Part shown: positions 52,688 through 58,051 of the stretch, in pieces
Layout of the letters: each line of letters opens with the position of its first letter
Numbering within the stretch: the first letter of the stretch is position 1
From: Klebsiella sp. BIGb0407
Lineage (GTDB): Bacteria > Pseudomonadota > Gammaproteobacteria > Enterobacterales > Enterobacteriaceae
Length of the DNA: 64,000 nt
Reading direction: 5' to 3'
Assembly (NCBI RefSeq): GCF_024807845.1
Contig: NZ_JANUEQ010000001.1
Coordinates: 558,001 to 622,000, forward strand
Notes under the pieces: generated by a model
The model's input: only the letters and a program-made list of their open reading frames with translations
What the model was told of the DNA's origin: nothing
Database searches by the model: none
Translations under genes and position numbers: made by a program

Positions 52688-53561
52688 GCTGCAGATCTCC
52701 CTGTTTGGTTACGGGTTTTGTGGGGGTTTTGGGTTTGAATAATCCCTGATAGCCGTTGGCGATACTTGAATCAATCACATCGACCGGGTTATGTCCTTCG
52801 TCAAGGCAGCCCTTAAGTAACCGAAATAACTTTGTAACCGTCAGTTCGGTTTTAATCCCTTTCCCAGATTTCTGGCGGTAAGTAACCCACTCGGTCCATG
52901 CAACCGAATCCAGCCATTCGGGGATCGAAATACTCAAAGGGTCAAACTTGATTTTCCCCTCGGGGGGATTAAAGGGGGGGTTATCTTTTAGATCTGTATT
53001 TGAAAGAATGTCTTTGGTGTTCCCTGTTTCCGGGGATACCAATCCCTGTTTTTGGGGATAGTTTTCACTGTTTTCGGGGATGGTTTCCCCTTCGTTTTTG
53101 CTATCCCTGTTTTCAGGGATAACTATCCCTAATTTGTAGGTATCCTGAGATTTTGCCTCAGCCGTAATCACGGCACATTTCTTACACTTTGGTTTCGTGT
53201 AAGCCCATTTATTAAGATCAGTATTGATGCTGATGTATCGAGTCTGACCTATACGCCTAATCAGAATAATTCTGCGGGTTGCCAGTGAGAGAACGGCCTC
53301 AGAAACATGCTTAACCTCCAGTGAGGTTTTATCTGCAATGAGGCTATTGGTGATCCGGTCCTCTTTCTTTGACCATCCGTAAGTAAGGCGAACAATGCTG
53401 TTCAGCACACGAAACTCACGTCCCGATAACTCAACGATACACAAGGCATCCTGGATCTGATTGGCTAAACGTAAATAGCCACTCTCCAGATCAGCCATAT
53501 TGCTCTCCCTTTGCGCCCTTTCAGACGCAGGAAATTTGATAATCTCAGCGACATTTGACAT
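52479..53561 (-). CDS. Replication initiator O-like protein
   Basis: A 360-residue origin-binding protein. The N-terminal domain (about 20-115, with GYLRLANQIQDALCIVELSG and REFRVLNSIVRLTYGW) is the phage replication protein O winged helix. The middle (about 140-195) is low-complexity because the DNA there is the iteron origin. The C-terminal part should contact P. Start chosen at ATG with no competitor nearby. The gene 3' end overlaps P in a second frame. Confidence 0.88.
   Translation of the reverse strand: MSNVAEIIKFPASERAQRESNMADLESGYLRLANQIQDALCIVELSGREFRVLNSIVRLTYGWSKKEDRITNSLIADKTSLEVKHVSEAVLSLATRRIILIRRIGQTRYISINTDLNKWAYTKPKCKKCAVITAEAKSQDTYKLGIVIPENRDSKNEGETIPENSENYPQKQGLVSPETGNTKDILSNTDLKDNPPFNPPEGKIKFDPLSISIPEWLDSVAWTEWVTYRQKSGKGIKTELTVTKLFRLLKGCLDEGHNPVDVIDSSIANGYQGLFKPKTPTKPVTKQGDLQHANNSGESDAVQRIRAERRRWERERRESSVGALGADGANLREPLDPEERGQANEIMDHTGWKHDLYPDN
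53021..53143. other. Lambda-type replication origin: iterons inside the O gene
   Basis: Five 18-bp repeats of TCCCTGTTTTCGGGGATA type, each with internal dyad, start at 53021, 53043, 53065, 53104 and 53126. Spacing is exactly 22 bp within two groups (three plus two), with a 39-bp step between them. The fifth is the most diverged. An AT-rich segment lies on the 52,981-53,020 side, as in lambda. Confidence 0.85.
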
Positions 53562-53645
53562 ACTTAGTCCTGTGAATTGATCCAGTTAATTCCACCGAAG
53601 GTCGGTACTGTTCGCGCAGTCCGACTTTCACCTTTTTTAAATCCG

Positions 53646-54218
53646 TCATATCAACCCCGGAACAATAACCACTAATCCACTGACCACTTGCGCCATAGAC
53701 TCTATTGGCAATAATTTCAGCAATGCTTCTGCTGCTTCGCGAACTTCCTTTTCAAGCTTCTCGATGGGTAAACCCATCAATTTTGCATGGTGTGCTTCAC
53801 TGCATTCCTTCACTGCACTCGCTACCAGCTCCGCATCCGTCATACCCTGTTTAAGTCCATACTGACGTGCTATTTCAATAGGCATAACATCAGCGATAAC
53901 GGGTAGTAGGGTCGATACATAACGCTCATACTTTTCAGAGTTGCGAGGGTTATCGATCCAGCGGAATAAGTTTTGTTTCGCGTTCTGTAGCGAGCCAGAA
54001 AGGTTTAAGCCCTTCCCTCCCCGTCGATGCCACTCAGTCACGATCAGCGTAGTGATAGTTTCCTGAGATTTCCCCGGTAAACTATCCTGCCAAACGCTCA
54101 TGGCCTCACGAATTACCGAGAATTTAATTGCACCACGATGCGTGAACACCGATTGATTTTTAGAAATCAGCTTCCGCTGAAACTGGGTGTTATCATTTTG
54201 AAATAAAAGTGATTGCAT
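53646..54218 (-). CDS. CII-like regulator (YdaT family)
   Basis: A 190-residue protein of the YdaT family, recognised by LIVTEWHRRGGKGLNL and NLFRWIDNPRNSEKY. The family was named as a toxin in Rac, but the gene lies directly after a Cro-type gene and before O, the place of cII, so a CII-like transcription activator is the better reading. Overexpression toxicity is known for Rac YdaT. Confidence 0.75.
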   Translation of the reverse strand: MQSLLFQNDNTQFQRKLISKNQSVFTHRGAIKFSVIREAMSVWQDSLPGKSQETITTLIVTEWHRRGGKGLNLSGSLQNAKQNLFRWIDNPRNSEKYERYVSTLLPVIADVMPIEIARQYGLKQGMTDAELVASAVKECSEAHHAKLMGLPIEKLEKEVREAAEALLKLLPIESMAQVVSGLVVIVPGLI

Positions 54219-54241
54219 GAGTTTTATCTCTACAGACCGTA

Positions 54242-54472
54242 TTAAGCGGCTGTATTATCTGAGTGAGGAAAGAGACTGGGCAGATCCGGCCTGATTTCGT
54301 GAGCTTTGACCTCACCATTAGTAGCTGCAACGACCCTAACAACTTGCTCGGGTGCTACTTTGGCCTTGTTATGAAGCCACTTATAAACGGCTTGCTGGGA
54401 CACACCACAGGCTGAGCCAAGTTTTTGTTGAGAACCTAGCAAGGCAATGGCGTTTTTAATTGCATCATTCAT
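54242..54472 (-). CDS. Cro-like repressor (YdaS family)
   Basis: A 76-residue helix-turn-helix protein of the YdaS/Cro type (SQQKLGSACGVSQQAVYKWL is the DNA-binding part). It is divergent from cI across a 98-bp operator region, the lambda cro position. GGAGG precedes the ATG. It should repress the maintenance promoter and later the early promoter. Confidence 0.85.
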   Translation of the reverse strand: MNDAIKNAIALLGSQQKLGSACGVSQQAVYKWLHNKAKVAPEQVVRVVAATNGEVKAHEIRPDLPSLFPHSDNTAA

Positions 54473-54498
54473 AAAAACCTCCGTTGTTAACGAAGGTC

Positions 54499-54528
54499 AG
54501 TATAAAACCATAGTTGTTTACCTTGCAA
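54499..54528 (-). promoter_or_regulatory. Early promoter PR (toward cro)
   Basis: On the minus strand TTGCAA (54523-54528) and TATACT (54499-54504) are separated by 18 bp. Operator 1 overlaps the -10 element and operator 2 touches the -35 element. Confidence 0.7.
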
Positions 54529-54565
54529 CAACTATGATTGTTTGCTTACTAACAACCGAAGTTGT
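54504..54565. promoter_or_regulatory. Right operator: three 14-bp sites at 24-bp period
   Basis: Sites of the form ACAAC-N4-GTTGT lie at 54504-54517 (AAAACCATAGTTGT), 54528-54541 (ACAACTATGATTGT) and 54552-54565 (ACAACCGAAGTTGT, perfect). The start-to-start distance is 24 bp both times. The third covers the -10 box of the cI promoter. Confidence 0.82.
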
Positions 54566-54570
54566 AAATT
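54542..54570 (+). promoter_or_regulatory. cI maintenance promoter, leaderless
   Basis: TTGCTT (54542-54547) and TAAATT (54565-54570) are 17 bp apart. Transcription would start about 54577, exactly at the A of the cI ATG. No ribosome site is present, which fits a leaderless mRNA as for lambda cI from PRM. Confidence 0.72.
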
Positions 54571-54576
54571 GTGGAT

Positions 54577-55287
54577 ATGAAAAAAACACTCGCCGAAAGG
54601 CTTAAGATGGCGCGGCTTCAGGCAGGATTATCCCAAAAAGCTTTAGGTGAAAAAGTTGGGATAAGTCAGGCTGCGATACAAAAAATTGAAAACGGATCAG
54701 CCAAAACCTCCACAAAGCTAATAGAGATTGCAGGGGTGCTTGGCATTCGTCCTGAGTGGCTGTCTGAAGAAAAAGGGCAGATGAGCACACCTACTGCAGA
54801 CAGTTCCATTCCCCATGAGAGTCAATGGGGAACCGTAGATGCATGGGATAGCAAAACCCCGTTACCCGATGATGAGGTGGAAGTGCCCTTCTTAAAGGAC
54901 ATAGAATTTGCTTGCGGTGATGGACGGGTTCACGATGAAGACTATAACGGCTTTAAGCTTCGCTTCTCAAAATCAACTCTACGCCGAATAGGTGCCAGTA
55001 CAGACGGTTCTGGCGTTCTATGCTTCCCTGCAGTTGGTAACAGCATGGAGCCGTTTATACCTGATGGCTCTACGGTGGCGATTAACTGCCATGATAAACG
55101 CATCGTGGATGGCAAGATATACGCCGTCAATCAAGAGGGATGGAAACGCCTCAAGATGCTTTACCGTGTAGGTCCGGATCGTATAAGTCTACGCAGCTAC
55201 AACAGCGAAGAGCATCCTGATGAAGAGCATCAACTGTCTGATGTTGAAATTATTGGCCGCATGTTCTGGTCTTCTACTCTGTGGTAA
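54577..55287 (+). CDS. CI-type prophage repressor (S24 family)
   Basis: A 236-residue repressor. An N-terminal helix-turn-helix (SQKALGEKVGISQAAIQKIE) is joined to a LexA/S24 self-cleavage domain. A Cys113-Gly114 bond in FACGDGR is the likely cleavage site, as in UmuD. The catalytic Ser156 is in GNSMEP and the Lys180 in GKIYAV. The frame also has an upstream GTG at 54571. I prefer the ATG at 54577 because the promoter places the mRNA 5' end there. SOS induction is expected. Confidence 0.9.
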   Translation: MKKTLAERLKMARLQAGLSQKALGEKVGISQAAIQKIENGSAKTSTKLIEIAGVLGIRPEWLSEEKGQMSTPTADSSIPHESQWGTVDAWDSKTPLPDDEVEVPFLKDIEFACGDGRVHDEDYNGFKLRFSKSTLRRIGASTDGSGVLCFPAVGNSMEPFIPDGSTVAINCHDKRIVDGKIYAVNQEGWKRLKMLYRVGPDRISLRSYNSEEHPDEEHQLSDVEIIGRMFWSSTLW

Positions 55288-55324
55288 TCGCAGCAGCGCA
55301 TTACCAAACGACTAAGAGAAAACA

Positions 55325-55420
55325 ATGAAAATCGGATACCTGTTTCCTGCTGCCATCATAGTCGCAGCGATAGTGTTTATTGCATGGTTCATCATTGGCG
55401 GGTATGCAACGTCTCGGTGA
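55325..55420 (+). CDS. Small membrane protein (31 residues)
   Basis: MKIGYLFPAAIIVAAIVFIA opens a 31-residue single-span protein, with AAGAGA ahead of the ATG. It lies 37 bases after cI. Similar tiny hydrophobic proteins are common in enterobacterial phages; function unknown. Confidence 0.6.
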   Translation: MKIGYLFPAAIIVAAIVFIAWFIIGGYATSR

Positions 55421-55588
55421 GTCGCCGGAAGGGCTCACAACTTCTTTTTATAGGTTTGTGATGCCTTCAAACAAAGCAATTATTACTTACATATTTCGGT
55501 AATAACTGATGATTATTTACCCATCTACGTTGCATTAGATCTTTGAAGACAACATAATCATACGGACAGCCTCTTTGGAGATTTTGCT

Positions 55589-55768
55589 ATGATTCGCCGA
55601 TTGATTAAAAAGGTCAATGAGCACCCGCTAAAAGTGGAAGTTGATGACTTACAACAAATTTATGACGAAATAGAGTCTAAGCAAAAAAAAATTGCTGAAG
55701 AAAAACAAAAAATCAGAGAGGAACAAACGGATGGCTCAAGACTCACAAAGCACAGATTCACTATTTGA
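55589..55768 (+). CDS. Small basic coiled-coil protein paired with the DUF6414-like gene
   Basis: A 59-residue protein (MIRRLIKKVNEHPLKVEVDD) with a Lys/Glu-rich helix that could form a coiled coil. GGAG lies about ten bases ahead of the ATG. Its last 13 codons overlap the next gene in another frame, so translation is coupled. No membrane segment. Confidence 0.62.
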   Translation: MIRRLIKKVNEHPLKVEVDDLQQIYDEIESKQKKIAEEKQKIREEQTDGSRLTKHRFTI

Positions 55769-56567
55769 TTATTTTTATGTTGATAAAGAAAGAATTAGCG
55801 CTTTAACCGCGCAGTTATTTGAATCTGGTGTTTTGAGTAATGTTAAACAAACAGCTCTAGAATCTGAGAAGGATTTAAAAGAGATAAAGGCTGGGTTGCC
55901 AATCATCGGGGGTCGTTTAAATACTTCAGATGCATGGTCTCGCGGACAAGAAAGATCCTTTGATTCAACTTGGAGCATCCCCTTAAACCTCTTAGATAAG
56001 CTATCAGAAACAGGGGCAATGAAAAATAGTCTGAATGAAGCAAGGCTTGGCGATATAGTTTTAATAAAAGGAATGATGAAGATTTTTGATGCTCAGATGG
56101 TGCATCTATGTATGCCAATAGCAAAGAAGATCAAAGCTAACGAGATAAAGCAATGTAAAAACAATAACGAAAAAAATGCATTGAAAAATGAGTTATCTGG
56201 ACTCGAAGATGCTGAAGAAATGATAAAAATATTACCTCTTACAGCACATATAGATTTTGCCGATTCATGTGGCAACCTTAGTTGGATGTCAGTAGAGCCA
56301 GCGAATTTAATAACAACTCTTAGTGATGTTTCTCTGAAATACGGCCCGTTTATTCCGGGTGAGTGGCACATTCTTTGTATCGTTGATGCATATGCTGACG
56401 ATAATAAATTTGATAATCCTGATGCTCCATACCCATTAGTCACAAACGACTTGAAGAACGGGATGGAAGGTATACTCCTGATGATGCGCGCATTGATGGG
56501 TAGACCATCTGGTTCATTCGGTATTACTCCCCTGATCATTTTCCGCGGCCTTAATTTAACAACTTAA
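55731..56567 (+). CDS. DUF6414-like protein in the rex position
   Basis: A 278-residue soluble protein whose start (SLFDYFYVDKERISALTAQLF) fits the DUF6414 type, a family of unknown activity in mobile elements. ATG at 55731 follows GAGAGG; an in-frame extension upstream overlaps the small gene and is not preferred. The pair lies directly behind cI and ends with a terminator, the place where lambda carries rexAB, so a superinfection-exclusion or defence role in the lysogen is a fair inference. Confidence 0.68.
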   Translation: MAQDSQSTDSLFDYFYVDKERISALTAQLFESGVLSNVKQTALESEKDLKEIKAGLPIIGGRLNTSDAWSRGQERSFDSTWSIPLNLLDKLSETGAMKNSLNEARLGDIVLIKGMMKIFDAQMVHLCMPIAKKIKANEIKQCKNNNEKNALKNELSGLEDAEEMIKILPLTAHIDFADSCGNLSWMSVEPANLITTLSDVSLKYGPFIPGEWHILCIVDAYADDNKFDNPDAPYPLVTNDLKNGMEGILLMMRALMGRPSGSFGITPLIIFRGLNLTT

Positions 56568-56595
56568 TAATTCGCATATTGAATTTCGTTATCCC

Positions 56596-56618
56596 AGCCG
56601 CTCCCCAGCGGCTTTTTT
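56596..56618 (+). terminator. Terminator of the cI-side transcription unit
   Basis: AGCCGCT and AGCGGCT form a stem around a four-base loop, followed by TTTTTT. It ends the transcript that carries cI and the two cargo genes. Confidence 0.87.
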
Positions 56619-56830
56619 GTGCCCCCCCAATAACTTTTCCCCAGCCCCTCCTCATGCCTATTGCGCAAATCATCATATCCACCCGCTCTTCATCTAAACC
56701 CATTATCAATACATCGGTTAAATTTCAACCAGACCACTCTGTCACACAGCAAATTCGACTGTATTCACAAAAATAAAACACCTTAAAAAACAACTAAAAG
56801 ACCAAAAAACAATCTTAATAATAAATAAAA

Positions 56831-56872
56831 ACAACAATGGTTGTTGACTGAGAAACAACTATAGTTTTAAAT
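56831..56872 (+). promoter_or_regulatory. Left operator (two sites) and promoter PL
   Basis: ACAACAATGGTTGT (56831-56844, perfect arms) and ACAACTATAGTTTT (56855-56868) repeat the right-operator motif with the same 24-bp period. TTGACT (56844-56849) and TTAAAT (56867-56872) with a 17-bp spacer form a promoter reading toward the recombination genes. Both operators overlap it. Confidence 0.8.
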
Positions 56873-56995
56873 TAACTCACCAAAACAAACCAACACTAGC
56901 GGGACGAGAGTTAACCCGCTTAGTTATTACCAATAAATTAGCGCGAATACTCGGGTCAACGTTCCGCCAGCCTGGCGATAAGGGCAGAGGGTTAG

Positions 56996-57205
56996 ATGGA
57001 AGAATTAATCATAGGCTTGAAGATTTATGCGTTGGCGTTCGTTGGAATTTTCCTCCTCGGCATAGCGATAAACCTGACAACCAAGAAAGAATATCGGAGT
57101 TCACTAAAAAAGATTTGGCTCGAACATATTCAGATGTTCGGCTTGATAACAGTTGTCGGTGTGATTGTGTTAGGCCTGGCGTGGTTCTTATTTCGCGTAA
57201 TTTAA
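56996..57205 (+). CDS. Early membrane protein (69 residues)
   Basis: A protein with two membrane segments (about 8-27 and 46-66) and a basic middle (KKEYRSSLKKIW). It is the first gene after the left promoter, and AGGG precedes the ATG. It may concern superinfection exclusion, by place only. Confidence 0.62.
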   Translation: MEELIIGLKIYALAFVGIFLLGIAINLTTKKEYRSSLKKIWLEHIQMFGLITVVGVIVLGLAWFLFRVI

Positions 57206-57271
57206 CAGCGACATGGGGATTCACATATCGAATAAATATCAATCAGTTAAATGTTAACAGGTAGGGATGAT

Positions 57272-57469
57272 ATGAAAAACCATTTAATTCCTAATGACGG
57301 TCGCGCCGTTCCAATGCGCAACCAACGCACTGGTGCCGCATGGCTCGTATCTTTTGATTATCTCGACAAGACGTATTGGCACGAACCGCATGGAAACCTG
57401 CGTAATATTCGCCGCCCTTTCGCATCACGCAGTGTTGAACAGGATCTGGTTCCGGCTGGTACGCACTGA
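57272..57469 (+). CDS. Small early protein (65 residues)
   Basis: A soluble basic protein starting MKNHLIPNDGRAVPMRNQRT. The ribosome site AGGGATGAT is directly ahead of the ATG at 57272; the longer frame begins seven codons upstream without one. Its stop codon overlaps the next start by one base. No known function. Confidence 0.65.
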   Translation: MKNHLIPNDGRAVPMRNQRTGAAWLVSFDYLDKTYWHEPHGNLRNIRRPFASRSVEQDLVPAGTH

Positions 57470-57654
57470 TGAATACGCTATTCGCTTTAGTGCTAACCAT
57501 CGGCATGACCAATGGTGAGTTTCAGGATGTTGTTCTCGGTGTTTACGACAGCCAGGAACAATGTGAGCAGGCAGCTGTAGAGCAGCGCGTTAACGGTGAA
57601 TGTTTTCCTGTTGAAGGCATTATCAGCGGCGGTGAACTACTAGCAACAATGTGA
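57469..57654 (+). CDS. DUF1482 family protein
   Basis: A 61-residue protein of the DUF1482 family (MNTLFALVLTIGMTNGEFQD, then EQRVNGECFPVEGII). The first 12 residues are hydrophobic and may be a signal or anchor. These genes are typical companions of recE in Rac-like prophages. No activity is known. Confidence 0.8.
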   Translation: MNTLFALVLTIGMTNGEFQDVVLGVYDSQEQCEQAAVEQRVNGECFPVEGIISGGELLATM

Positions 57655-57663
57655 GGTTAAGAA

Positions 57664-57828
57664 GTGGAAAAGAAATGCGGTTACCACAGTTGTAGCAAAT
57701 CAGTGAAAGAGGGAAAGGAAGTTAAAAGAACCCTGCTTTATCGCTCTGGCGCTCAATTGTCCAGAAAGGAAAAAGAATACTGTTCAAAGCAATGCGCCAG
57801 TCACGATCAGATGGCTCACGAAGGATAG
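57664..57828 (+). CDS. Small zinc-finger-like protein (Rac YdaE-like)
   Basis: A 54-residue protein from a GTG start with GAGGTT ahead. Cys/His pairs at both ends (CGYHSC and CSKQCASHD) could hold one zinc ion. Size, Cys pattern and place before recE resemble YdaE of the Rac prophage, though I am not certain of homology. Confidence 0.62.
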   Translation: MEKKCGYHSCSKSVKEGKEVKRTLLYRSGAQLSRKEKEYCSKQCASHDQMAHEG

Positions 57829-57862
57829 CGCATTAGCCAGCGCAAGGCTGGCCATACGTCCG

Positions 57863-58051
57863 GTGGTACCGACCAAAGTTACACCGGAGTTTTTACCAAA
57901 ACCAAAGTACGAACCCCAATGGGCGCTAACAATGGCCCGGGGATTCTATCACCTGAAATTGAGGATTCACCATGGAATTTTCCAATTTAATCAAGGCAAG
58001 TCAGAAATCAGGAAAGCCATCTGGCTTTTTCTGGTTCAGCGAAAAAACTGA
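57863..58051 (+). CDS. Possible small protein overlapping recE
   Basis: A 62-codon GTG frame (MVPTKVTPEFLPKPKYEPQW, then ARGFYHLKLRIHHG). Its first 36 codons lie upstream of recE and read like protein. The rest overlaps the recE start in another frame. No clear ribosome site was seen. It could be real or a chance frame. Confidence 0.33.
   Translation: MVPTKVTPEFLPKPKYEPQWALTMARGFYHLKLRIHHGIFQFNQGKSEIRKAIWLFLVQRKN

Larger units (their letters stand above)
56568..56995. other. Left operator and early-left promoter region
   Basis: This is 428 bp without a supported gene. It contains the terminator of the cI-side unit (56596-56618), a low-complexity AT stretch, then the left operator and promoter (56831-56872). 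No N-like antiterminator gene was recognised here. Confidence 0.6.

Noticed and set aside
53646-54472. YdaS-YdaT toxin-antitoxin pair
   Set aside because: Database names suggest a toxin system, but the two genes occupy the cro and cII places with a cI-facing operator, so regulatory roles are more likely.
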